Source: Diphasiastrum complanatum (taxonomy: Eukaryota; Streptophyta; Lycopodiopsida; Lycopodiales; Lycopodiaceae). From it: a stretch of 64,000 nucleotides of DNA. Below the pieces are notes generated by a model that was not told the DNA's origin, searched no databases, and was given only the letters and a program-made list of their open reading frames with translations. The translations under genes were made by a program, and so were the position numbers. The stretch spans positions 1 through 64,000 of the forward strand of contig MU832001.1 of NCBI GenBank assembly GCA_029204225.1, given 5' to 3'. Numbering within the stretch: position 1 is the first letter of the stretch; each line of letters begins with the position of its first letter. Below, piece by piece: positions 31,401 through 44,600 of this stretch.

Positions 31401-34400
31401 CGGTCTATCACATCATCAACCTCAGCTTTGATAGCAGGACCATTTGGAATGACTCTTGTCATGCTCAAAATATCTCGATACTCCCCACCTTTATATAAAT
31501 CGCTATCATCCAAAGATTTCAGAGTCGATTCATCCATAGGTAAGCATGTCAAAGAAAGTGCATCTGGAGCACTCAAGGGTGCTGCTGATAAGGTTGCCAA
31601 TTTCTTTTCTGCTTTTAATCTGAGACAAGTGATTGCCATAGCATAGGTGACCCCTCCAAATCCAGTGTGTGAAATGAAAACATATTCCACTTTCTCCCCA
31701 GCCCTGTTGATGTCCAAGAATGAAAGATCTGAGTACACACATAAACATGCAAAAACATATCCACAACCATAGGAATGTTCACACGAAAACCTTCTTGACA
31801 AGGATGTGTGATAGCTTAGTTGTTGATTATGGATTTATGATTATCTAATCTAGTATCAAGTTCACGGTTAGCTTGCTCATGTGAAGTCCATGCCAAGAAT
31901 ATCTACCTGTAATACTGCTTGTTTTCAAGAAAATATTCAGTGAAGGCAAGAACTCTCCCCATTGTAGCCTCGTGATTTGTTTCAGACTCAGCAGAAACAC
32001 GATGCAAATATAAATAAGACGCAAGTCGAAAATCAAAATCAAGTCAATATAAAGCCCACTCAACATCTGAAAATGCCAATACTCCACTTGTCTTAAAGGC
32101 TAAATAATGGTGAGAACTCCAGCTAGTAGGAGCTCAATAGCACAAAGAACTATCATGCATAATGTTTGAGGTTTCAAGTTTCCTGAAAGAAAAGTATCGA
32201 TTCAAGTACCAATAAAAGCTAGTCACAATCTACTTACACTAATACGGTTCTCAGCCAATACCAAAATGAGCCAGTGTCAACCACCCTAAGCCCCATAATA
32301 CTGCTTAAAAAGCAATAAGCCCACTCTTCTCATGACAATTCACAGCAACAAATATGCATCGTTCAAGCATTTCAAGAAGTTTAAAGAAAAGGAGAAAGAG
32401 CGATACCTCGAAGAAAGGCAGGGAAAGGTGGCAAGCTAGTAAAATTATATTTTATGCGTTAATCCAGAACCGAAGGTCAACTCATAACACTATGTCAAAT
32501 CAAGCTCATGATGTAAGAACTTCTAAGGCTCATAACTCAAATCTCAGAAACTCTTGCAGGCATGAACACTAACACACAAGTCAATCGCCAGAAATAGACA
32601 TTCAGGTATCTAGACGAAACAGACTAAGCAAAAAGAATTTAACTTATTTATGCGAAGATAAATACACATGAACATATCTTTTTCTTTCCACTTTTCTTTC
32701 ATATGAGACGCTTCCTGAGTCCCTTATCCCTTCCGTAATCCTCTGCTCTTGCTAGACGAAACAAACTAAGCAAAAAGAATTTAACTTATTTAAGCAAAGA
32801 TAAAACATATCTTTTTTATTCCACTTTTCTTTCATATGCAACGCTTCCTGAGTCCCTTATCTCTTCCCTGATCCTCTGCTTTTGCTAGACCATAAAAAGA
32901 CATTACTTCCTGTACTGATATTACTGGCACTTATATCCAGATTGGGAGATCCTTTAAGTTTTCAGATTGATAGAAAACTATTTTCAGTTTTCCACAGCAG
33001 TGATCAATCCATAGCAGTCTACATATATTTTCATTGAAACAAATTAGAATATCAACGCTAATAAACAGTCGTGCACTACATTACCAGGCAAAGGAGCATA
33101 CCTGTCTAGTCTATGCTGAATAGCATCAACATCTGTGGGTAAAGCAGCTCGTTCTCTTGATAAAGGGATCCTCTTGTAGTCCACCCTGTAACCCTCAGCC
33201 TTCAGGGAAGCATAAACTTCCGCCGGTGTCTTGACTGCATCGGCTGTGATTGTCTCCCAGTATCCAGTCACATCTGATTGGTTGGTTACTGAGCTGTACT
33301 CTTCACGATGCAATAATATACGACCACCTGACTTGTAAGCTTCTGCCAGAATATCCTCTTTCAATCTGCTTTCCATCTTCTCTACCTTAAGAGATTATGA
33401 GCCAACCACATACAACAACCTTTGTAAATAGAATCGATTTGATAAACATGAATGCCGCACAAATTTACTTACTAGTCCCTGGTCATTCCAATTGAAATTA
33501 AGAACTTTCATAAAGTACACAATGTAATCTCTATCAAATTGTAATAACAAACAGTGTTGAGCAAAGCCTTCAAAAACTCGCAACTGGCAAATGTACAAAG
33601 CCAAGCTCTAGGGGAGTAAGACTCAGTAGTGGTGAGCAGATCTAAGCACATTAATTGGTTCCAACTGTCTTGAGCATAACGGATAATAGATCTGCGCAGC
33701 CAGCCTCTCTAACATCCATTTGCGAGATCATGGTGCAAGTGTAAGCACTTAGTGTAACGCATGATGAATAAGAAAAGGGCAAAGATTATCTCGACTTCAA
33801 GTCACTTAATTATAGAAGAAAGAAGAAACTGCAAGATGTGCAGGTGATGTTTATTTATCTGACATTTTTAGATATGAGGCAGCAATTAGCAGGTCCAACA
33901 TTAGCATATCAGATACGTAATTCAAGGGAGGTTCAACTCAAATAGTTTAAGTTTCTGGAGACAGAAATGCACTATGCTCAACCCCAAGTAGCAATACATC
34001 AGTAAACAGTGCATGTTATCTGAATCGGTACAGTGTAAGCCCTTAATTGGGAGCCAAAGCTTGGAGAGACAAAAGTCCGAAGGAATCTCTACAAAGATTT
34101 TCTTTTGTAAGCTTACCATTCCCAACTAAATGCCATCATGTACTATGAAGCAGTTCTGCACATTCTCTTCTTTCCTTTAATGAGTGTAAATGATGTGGAT
34201 GTACATGGACTAGATAACTGGCCTGACTATCTGATATAAGCTCAGAGAATTTTTTGAAGCAGAGGAATATGTAAGTTGATAGCGGGACCTCGAGAGGAAT
34301 TCTGAAAAGACTAATGGCAAAGTCACACATATATATATATTATATGGACATTGGATGTCAGACCAAACGCTCTCAGAAATTGAAATGAATAGACCTTGAA

Positions 34401-35634
34401 TTGACTTACCACGGGGCCTTTAATCCCTGTATATTTCAGTGTGCTCACAGGCTGGTCAAGCTCTCGAAGAACGAATGGGTTACCATGTATGTACACAACT
34501 GCCTCTTCCCTCAAGTCTGTCACTATTGCTTTATAGCCTTCACCTGGACCAGATGTTGGTCCCGTTTGCAATTGAGAAAGCACCAACTTGGCTCCCTCAA
34601 CAGTTGGGGTTGCCATGCTGTGAATGGGTAAGCCTTGCACCTGCACACATCAGGTATGAGTACGTAGATTGTCAATCAAAACCGCAAGCAGATATGACTC
34701 TTTTCCACTTATAACTACACAAACCATTATTTTTCACAAAACTTGGCTCCTTGAGATAGAAGAATATGTGACATGGCAGAGTTTTGGGACACTGTTTCTG
34801 ACTAGGAACAAATAGTCAGAATCTAAGAAAAATATAGAAGCAATAAGATCTTTCGATATGCAATTATTGATGTTGTTGTTCATTGATCTCTCACAGTGGA
34901 CCTGCCTCTAGCTATCTGTTTAGAATATGTCAATTCGTGGAAGGGTCCAATGATGGAAGGGTCCAATGTAGACGACTGGGATCAGGAAATAGTAGGACAG
35001 GAAATAGTAGGACAGATAGTTGCAGCGAATCACGATTCTGCGATTCGCAGCCCAGAATCGCCAGAAAAAAAAAATTACTTTCAGAAAAAAATTTGGACGT
35101 GAAATGAACATTTCAGGTCCAAAAAAATTTCTGAAACTACTGAAATTAGACCTGAAACTACCGTAATTGTAATCGTCTGTTTTTTCTCTCTACTGATACC
35201 CATATTGCCTAGATTTTTTTTCTGAAATAAAAAAACAACGATTCTAGAACGGGGGCTGCGACTATGATATTATGCTAGATAGAAACTGAAAATATTTTTT
35301 CACGTTTGCTTATGGGATTTACTTCAGAGTCACGTATTAGATGATCAAGGCTCACTCTTCTTATGGTCAACGCAAAGTTCTACCCACGGCACCTGGTACG
35401 GCAAGGGTGCTGTGAGTGCCGTACAGGTGCCGTGGAGCGACCTTTTTTTTTAAACTAAGAATTTCTTTTTTTCACTAAAAACTGAACAAAATGTGCCGTG
35501 GTACGGCACTTGCCACGGCACTCAGACCCCACGACACCTGTGCCGTAGGGAACTTTGGGTCAACATTAAATTAAAAACTCTAATTTTTACGTGGACCAAT
35601 CAAAAGCTTTAAGATCCATTTTGTCCATCTTGTG

Positions 35635-35670
<36 letters not shown>

Positions 35671-38600
35671 CTCTCTCTCAATCAAGGGAATAGCCACACT
35701 TTCAGTAGTACTGAGTTTTTATCTACAAGTAACAATAGTGTCGATTATTGATGTAAAGGTTTTAAAGCTATAATTTTTCTCTAAGATCAGCTAGATCATT
35801 GTACTTAGTTGATATTGCTTTATTATTTCTCATTGTAAAGGGCTATAGAACCTGATAAGGTAATCTTGTAACACTCAGCCAAAGGAATGCCATTGGAACC
35901 TTCTCAAATCGGGTAGATCAATGCGAGATTCTGATGCGAATAAACTCCTAATGGTTTTTTTCCAACTTGATAGGGGTCTACAATGAAGACATATAACATA
36001 TGGGACAATCTTCAGGCAGTCTAACTGTATGTGCAAATCCTAATCAATTCAATTCTTCTGGGATTCAGTTAGAAGGAAGCTGAATATATGTGAACATAAT
36101 AATAATATCTTAGTTGCCCGCGGTTCTGTTCTGGAATGCATTCAGAACGCATTCCGTTCCAGAACGGGCCCTTGAAAAAAAACGTATTTTTATACAAAGG
36201 ATTTTATTTTTAAAAAATGCAGCACTGCCCCTAAAAATCAGAAAACTAACTACAAGTATTTGTAATTAACTAGGAGTGCTGGGAATGGACTAGAATTGAC
36301 TTGAGAATACTACACTTCAATTGTGAAGAGAGCTACTATTGATTTCAATACTATACCTTCCAGGAATCCAATTCCCGTCAATAAGAACAATTACAAACAA
36401 ACAAAGGATTTGTTTGCACCTACAAGTCAAATGCAAATGTATTTCCTTCTATGGAGAATATTTCACTAGTCATATCTCAATTCAAAAATCTATTGTGCTC
36501 GGCTAAAATTTCCATTACGATCCGACCCAGTAACATAAAATTATCAACAAAAAGCATTCTTGATGAAACGTAATGGAACAAGAGAATAACCATTATATAA
36601 TGAGAACAGGGTTTAGGGAAGAGCCATAATCGTAAGCAAGAGACATCCATAAAATAGTTTTGCGTTCGCCATACATCCGATACATAAAGAAACAGTGTAT
36701 GTCTGATAAAATAGTACTCTGAAAATAAATCCTATGGTGAGACATGATCTGAGGCTAAGATGGGACTCTCTCTATACATTTGGTGAGGGGACCACGAGCC
36801 GCCCAGATCTGCCTCTACCTCTGCCTCTAACTCTAGCAGACTGACTCCTGCCCTGGCTAGATCCAACGCCTAACCCTCTGGATCTGCCCCTACCCCTACC
36901 CCTACGTATCGGTGGGGCGGTAGAGGTACTGGGGGCACAATCTCCTGGCTCCTGATCAAACTGCACATACAAGTCGGCTAGGCTGGGCCTACTGCTGGAT
37001 CTGCCAGTACCCCTAGCTCGTACACTGCGAGCGGAGCTGCCATCAAAAAATCCCTCCGTGCTCAACATGGTCTCCAGTAAGCAGTCCAATGTCTCGTCAT
37101 CCGGCTCTGCCTAGGTCTTTGCATCTGGATCGACATACAGGGGTACAGGAAATGTGTGTGAAGTCAAAGCCCGATGCTGCCTCCTCCTGCCCATGGTCTA
37201 CATCCTCTGATGGGCGCGCATCTCATAAGACAGTTTCTATACAGTTTCCACAACTCAAAGTGTATAGGTGGGCAATTAGCTTGTGTATATTGTGTAGTAG
37301 TACTTTTTTACAAGAAACAGTTACAGACGGTAATATTTTTCTGGATGATACTTCTTGCTATTCAAAGGACATAGTTGAAATTTTTAATAATTTGTTTCAT
37401 GACTTCAATAATTTCTTGACTGGTACCAGTAATGAAGCTGCTTGTTGGAGTGAACGGTTTTCCAGCTATAAGTGCTTTGAATTCACATAAACATTGTTGC
37501 TTTGGTACAAACAGATAAATAAGTTTAAATCAGGATGCTTCTCCTGACATAGAAACCAGTAGCCAAAAAAGAAATACCTTGCATATATTTGGGGCACCAG
37601 GAATCCCAGGAATCCCATCAATACTGACTGTCTTCTTTTGGCCTGGAAAGAAGTAAACTTTAAGTATTGATCCCTTTCCCAAGACAGAGCCATTGCGTGC
37701 ATTTATAGTTGCTTCAATTTCAGCATCTCCCTTGTTCGAATCGGTGAAGTTTCGAATCTCTATTTCCTAAAAACAAAAGTCAATCTCATTCACATTAACA
37801 GTGTAAAATGCTATCAAGTTTTTCAGCTTGGTAGGAAATGTGGCATTGCAGCAAAGGTATCAAACTTAAATGGCTTATAAGTTAACAGTTTTGTAGGATG
37901 CTCTCATAGTTTCATAAGATTATCAGAACCTACTGGTAGGGCAAACACTTGTGCCGGCCGTAATCGCATGCTCCGTCTCATCTGTCTAACTTCGGGCCGC
38001 TGATGAAGCCACACTTTGAATGGCATGCCAGAATATCCAGAATGACAGTACCCATCAAATGCCTCACTTGCAAGATAACTCGAGAAAGCAATAAGCATAA
38101 AGTAACGCTCCAGATATTCCACACCACGATTGAGAGCTGCTCTCCTGACATGGCCTTCAAGGTTTTGTTGGTTAAAAACCTTCCTGTATTGGAGTACAGC
38201 CTGACGTAGGTTTTGCATTGCTGCACAGTGATCAATGACTGCATCTAGAGCACCTCTTGCTTCAGCAGCATTTTCTAGTAATCGAGTAACCTTTCGTACA
38301 ATGGGAATATCATCCATCACAAATCCAGATGCAGATCTCTGTCGTTCTATTTTTGGTGACTCATCTTCTCTAGAATAAATATTTGTTTCACCATTGCCCT
38401 CTTCTCCACTGCTACACCCACTGTCAGGTTCAGAATTTTCCGCAACACTTAGTGGCATCCTTATAGGTCTTCCGTATTCACAGCGTAGCTTTACAAGGCA
38501 AGCTATGACTGTGCCTGTTGTTGTCCGTCCTCGCCCCATCTTTGCACATCACAGTACTAAGATTTAAATAACGTCTGTGAAAAATATCAATTGAGCTAGT

Positions 38601-41600
38601 AATTTTGTTTTTATAAAAACAATGGTCTACTGGTTATATAGATTCCTTGATGCGTATACCTGGCAGTTAAATACCAATAAGGTATTAATAGGTGCTGAGG
38701 CAATGTTAGAAGCAATGATCTCGAAATCAGAACTTTTTGGGGCCTTCCCATCAGTGATAGGAACACGTCTGTACTGGACACTAAAACCTTCAGATTCCAA
38801 GCCCTTAAATACTTCCAATGGTGTCTTCACCACTTTTGGGCTGACAGGCTCCCAAGCACCAAAAATTTGTCCATCTTCTGTTTCATGATTCACCATAATG
38901 GCGCCATTAGATCTATCTGCCTCCCGTAAGACATCCTCTTTTAATCGTGCTTCCATTTGCTCCACTCTCTCTCTGTCGATGCCCTGCCAAAGCAAGAATA
39001 AACGAAGGATGCAAGCTCTGAGCAATTGATTGGGAAGATTAGAAACTGAAACTTGCCACGTTTTAAGCTGTAAGGCCAGAAGCTTTGACCAACATTTGGT
39101 TAATTATGAACTTGTATCTGTTTCAGCTTTGAGAAATAAAGCATTTGAGGATTCAACTTGTAGCCTTCACAGTTAACGAACAATCCCTAAGGGGCCAGAT
39201 CTCCTTATCCCTTGACAGATGAATGAGGGATTACGTTTTACTGTTTATGTATTGGTGTGGAACTTGCTTGTTTCTTAGACATTTGAGGACAAGTAACTTA
39301 CTGTATATTCAAGCATATTCTTGAATGGTCGTTCAACCTCACGCAGCACAAATGGTTTCCCATTTATGTAAATAACAGGCTCTTCACGCATGTTATGCCA
39401 TAGCACTGGAACCCCCCCTTGATCGCCACCAATTTTTGTTAATACAGCACGCATGCCATCTACTGTTGGATTAGCAACACCATAAACAGGAAACCCTTGC
39501 ACTTTTCTGAAGTTTGGAGCTCCTTCTACCCTTTCTGGAAGGTTCAAATTCTGACAACCTGGATAATGATCACTTTTCAGAACAGTCTGCCTGCCAAGAA
39601 CTTTTCCGGTTCTGGAAGCAACAATTGTTTCAATTTTAGTTGGGCATCCATGTCCACGTGGAGCTGTCTGTTTGATGAAACCTGGAGGGGGTTTCCCATA
39701 ACCTAAGGCACGCATTGGATCCCGCCTTAATAATCTGTAAATCGCACATTCAGTAGGCTTTCAAAGACTTGTTGTATGAAGATCAAGTTGCGTATTTAGT
39801 AGTTCAAATGCAAATTTCTTTTTCCATTATTGGTACAACATTCAATCAATGCTCTGCACTTTGTGTTTCATAAGGTCAAACTCTTGAAGACATGCTTCTA
39901 TATTTCTGAGTCATTTCAGCCAAAATTGATCCCCACAAAATGCCATAAAAATAATGAGCATCATTGGCTTATGTGATTTTTTAACAAGAATGCCTATCCA
40001 TGCACAAAGGATGATCAAGCATGCATCCGATGATGACTTGAGCCCCTAAGAAATTGTTAAGTTTACCATCAAAGCAGCGATGCATCCAAAAACTGATAAG
40101 GTAGGAGCCCATCTAGATTTATGGGGCTATTTTCATATGGAGGGTTCATATTCACAGATAAATGATCAGCAACACATAGAACATTGTGAGTTTGCATGAC
40201 AGGTAAGCAACAACCACACATGAAACATGATAGTTTTTGCACAACTAATATGACTTACTAACTTTGTGCTGTCACTGCCATAAAATTGCAACAACAGTAT
40301 TCTTTAGACAACTCACCTTCGTAAAATGCTGTAAAGCTCTGGTCTAGCACTCATCCACTGCTGAAAGTCACTTAGTCCAGGGGTTCTTCCAGCCAGGGCG
40401 GATTGGTCAGTGTGAATGTATACAGCAAAACAGATGAGAAAGTAGTACCGCTCCAGATACTCTACAAAGAGTGACAGAGCTGCTTCACGCTTCCTCTCAT
40501 CTGTTTGACGTTTTATGCTATTTCGATAGACTGCTATTGCTTCTCGTAAGTTCTACAAAAATATCAGAAGAATTTTAATGCAGTCAAATCAAAATCAATA
40601 CACAAAAGGAAATGCCAGCTTAAATATTAGTGCTCTTCATGGATGTTGTTTTTATGCTTCTTTTGCCTTATCTGCGGATTTTGTGAGGCTAGGAGACTCT
40701 CTTCTTACCTGCATCTCAGAACATCTATCTATGACATTATCAACCTGCTTCTTTCCTTCAATACCGCCCTGCCAATAAAGGGTTACAATTTATATCAGAA
40801 GTAACTATGGTAAGCGAGGCTCACGTGAAGCCTTTTTGAGCAAACATCATTTTTATAAAATTCAGGTAAAATGCTTCCATGGCATTGAGTACCTCCAAAA
40901 CACGAATAAGGCTACGAATTACTGTATATTCTCCTCTCCTAAAAGACTCTTCATTATCTGGGACCTCGTAGTATTCATCCTCAGCTTCAAGGACTTGACC
41001 TCTGGAGCTTATCCTCCGGAGACCTTTAGACATAACAAGAGAATCTGAGACACACCTCGCTTGCTAGCATTTGCAGTCAGGCAAAAAAAGTACACGTACA
41101 ATTCTTAAACTTGCTGAAGATCATCACATTAATTTAAGGCTTGTTTCAGACACGTGCAGTGACAGCGCATACAAAAAAATGTAGTTACTGAACCCTTGTT
41201 CCTGAATGAATAAGAGATTCCAGCAACCTATGTAAGTCCAGATTGATGCTGAAAGTGAAGGCATGATAAAAATAAACTATTTGGAGACTTACAGTGGTGA
41301 TCCTCTCCTTTGGGTCAGGAGTTGTCCATTGCACAATTGAGGACATACAGGATAAAAAGAATGAGGTGGAATGACAGATCAAAATCATGTAAGAATCAAG
41401 AAGACTGTGAAGGAGCCGGAAACAAAGTGAGACATGGGCAAAAGCACATGGGAAAAATTTGTGAAAACTATTTTTGACCTAAAGAATAACAGATGTAATT
41501 AGAAACTAGTGGTTATCAGGAAGGGATTTAAAGTTTTGGTACAACTTCACGGGACACAATGGATCATGAGCAACATTGTTGAAGAAGGTAGCGGGATGGA

Positions 41601-44600
41601 GAATGGAACTATTCATTTCAATCAAATTATAAAGTAATACTAAGCTTAGCATTGTGCTTTTTAAAGGCAGCTAGGATCATAGGGCCAATATTATGTGCTA
41701 ATACAGCTTCGTTCTCAGGCATAAAGAAGGACCATCCATCTTCAAGGTTTTTGCTCACAATCTAGCCATTATGGTATTGTGGTAATCTACGCTATCTAAA
41801 AGACTCCGGAATCTTGCAAACTCGTTCACATCGACGGAAATTATGTGGCACAAAAAGGCTTACTTGCAAAAGAACAAATACTGGACCCTTCATTCATGTG
41901 CGTGATGCACCAAGCTATCAATGGTTGTTTTCAGAGATTCAAAGCTGCAGAAAGCGATAGTAACTGGGTCCAGAATCTAGTACCATTTCCCATACGCCGC
42001 TGGTGTATAAGAGTAGCAATGACCATGCCAGTCGTTGTGCGGCCTCGTCCCATCTGACAATTAAACACAAATGCTGTCCCTGCATCTGCTCGTGATATGC
42101 GTTGCACCTGCACCCAGCAGCTGAGAAAATAAGTTTGCTTACAAAAAGTAGAGTTACGTCATTTGTGCTTGAGCATAAGTGGACAGAGTCATAATGAGGT
42201 ACAGATTTCCTAGACTTTATACCTATGCAAAAAAAACTTAAGGTTACGTTCCATGTATAGAAGCATTTTGACAAAAAACATATCATAGAATGTATAACTT
42301 CTTACCAATAGATCAAAATCTCGTTCCTTTGGTGACTTTTCATCTGTGATGGGTACCCTTTCATAATCAAGGGCATATCCCTCTCCTCGAAGATTCTCAT
42401 AAACCTATCAAAACAAGAAAAGTCATTGGCTGATACTAAACATAAGGCCAGAATGAGAACTAGTTTCCACACCAAATAATGACAAAAAACTATCACCTCA
42501 AGTGGTGTTTTGATTGAATCTTTACTGATTGGCTCCCATTGATCAATCATCTGTCCATCAGGTGTTTCATCCGATACCATGATTTTGTTTCCATATCTGA
42601 TTGGAAAAGTGAGAAATAATCAGCTTGATCTCTAACTATATTGCTCACAGGAACTTTTCACTGGACCACAGCTAAGACAATAATTATGACCTTCGTTTTG
42701 CTGGTTGACTTTCTGCTATGTCACACAGAGTAGTTATGGCAGAGTTCGGGACAAATTTGTGGAGCATTCAGAAATTAGTCATACCGACTTGCTTCCTGCA
42801 ACACGTCTTCTTTGAGGCGAGCTTCCATCTGCTCCACTCTAGCTCTATTAATTCCCTGTATGGAAAATATGGAACGATTTGAGGATTGAACTGTTTACTA
42901 TCTTAGTAAAAGCTTTACTGTAAGAGATACAATCATGATATTATTACAGACATCAATTAACAGGTCTTCACAAGCCTGAAAACTATGACAAAGACAGGTT
43001 TCAAGAGTGGACCCAAACATCAGTGAAAAGTAGTAAAAAGATGTAAAAGATAAGATTTGGCATTGATTAGACACTGAGATGATATGTATTTTGAGTGAAG
43101 GACTATTCTTATGAATGGTTCAGAATGCATTGATTATGAAGGGCGTGGGCGTTTGCTTAGTTCTGGCAAATCCAGAGCTTGAGATTCGAGTCTTGCTACT
43201 TTCACTAAGAGCCGCAGAGGGAAAGCTCAATGATTGTGCTTGTTACTGCAAGAGGCCTTGGAATTCCTCCTTCCTCTCGAGACCATACTTCTAGAGGGGT
43301 TCGAGAAATACAAGTGAGGGAACCAAATACAGAATTCAAGTGCATGGTGGAAAGAAAATGCCTGAGGGCTCATCAGGAGGAAATTTCCTCAAGACCACAT
43401 ACTTTCTAAAATGCATATGAAAGAGGGCAACGGACCAGAGCTCCAGGCAAGGGAAATGCTTAGTTCCAGATGGCATCATAGTAGTGATTTAGGTGATTCA
43501 TGATTTTTGATTGATGTAATCAAGAAAGTCCTCAACTCTAGCTAGTAAGTCCTAAATGGAAAATTCCACAAGAAGGTTTTCGAGTGCTTGGAGCTACCAA
43601 TGGCATGTTGGAATAGCTGCTGTAAGAAAGCGTTAATGACAGGATCAAGTAGTGGACATTGTCATCTTGTTCTCAAACAAGACGTAGCATGCTTATTCAA
43701 AGGATGAGCTGAGGCCATAATTATCTGCAAGGAAATAATTGAATGCTAAGAAGGTGATATTCTTGATTTATGCCCAATGGTTTACTGAATGGAATGGATC
43801 TCACATTACAATCAACGATATGTCCTTTGATCAAATTGCCATAAAAACATTGAGATTTGAAATATGGTATGTAGTTAACAGTTAGATGCCATCTAATGAG
43901 TTTGTTAGTGTTGGAACTCGTTCCAAACCTAGAAACATGTTGAGTGAATGTTGAAAACATTAGAAAGTTCATAGGAATGAATGGCACAGCAAGCTATTCA
44001 GGCTAAGAATACTGAATTTCAAGGGTGGTATTCCTATCTGGTAAAGTCCTATAACTTTCATGAAAATGGGAATTATAAATTGAAGACAAAGTACAAATTT
44101 TCTGAAATTCCCATCTGTAGAAATGTGATTCAGCAGGGTGCCATGTACTTTGTATAGAAACTTCCTAAGGATATTAGGAATCCTGTGCCATAAATCTCAT
44201 CTTATATGATTTGTGCACAGCACAAGCCCTCATGATGCAAAAAGCAACTGGAAAATCTATTTTCACTCCTGTTATGCAATTGAGTTTTTAGCAAAGGGGA
44301 TAAAGAGCATAACCAGTGACAAACTGCAGCAATGCCTGCAAACTTCTGAAGTGACATAGTTATGCAATTGAGCTGTGATAATAGATGATAATTGTTGGAT
44401 ATGCCCATACCGTGTATTCAAGATTTGTGAAAGGTCGTTGCACTTCTCGTAAAACAAATGGCCTTCCATTTACGTAGACCACCTTTGAAAGAAAAGATTG
44501 TGTCAGCAACCGTTTCAGAAAAGATCAAATAATGTTCACACGTTTAACTAAATTTTCTGTAAAGGGTCTTCATATTTCTTTTGCACGCGTTGTCTTCAAA

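Larger units (their letters stand above)
34641..37577. other. Paladin intron 14, loaded with transposons
   Basis: A 2.9 kb intron between exons 14 and 15. It holds the elements at about 35.0-35.3, 35372-35557 and 36109-37200 and a CT microsatellite. Confidence 0.75.
31401..37766 (-). other. PALD: Paladin repeat 3 (exons 14-17), lacks the catalytic Cys
   Basis: Exon 14: GSVLGKGSILKVYFFPGQKK up to APNICK. Exon 15: TDLREEAVVYIHGNPFVLRE. Exon 16: MESRLKEDILAEAYKSGGRI and YKRIPLSRERAALPTDVDAI. Exon 17: YVFISHTGFGGVTYAMAITC and GGEYRDILSMTRV. The loop is SHTGFGG, so the nucleophile is absent. This repeat is probably structural or ligand-binding. The final helices of the repeat should follow after IDR but were not found. 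Confidence 0.85.

Noticed and set aside
35591-35773. Plus-strand frame with a Leu-Ser run
   Set aside because: Translation of the CT microsatellite inside the paladin intron.
36772-37089. Gly-Arg-rich frame as a possible extra paladin exon
   Set aside because: The same tail occurs in the transposon copy at 30.1 kb, and the exon 14 to exon 15 join is in phase without it.
41939-42286. Alternative minus-strand frame of 115 codons over paladin exon 7
   Set aside because: It is out of phase; the frame with the FNCQMGRGRTTTG loop is the one that joins exons 6 and 8.
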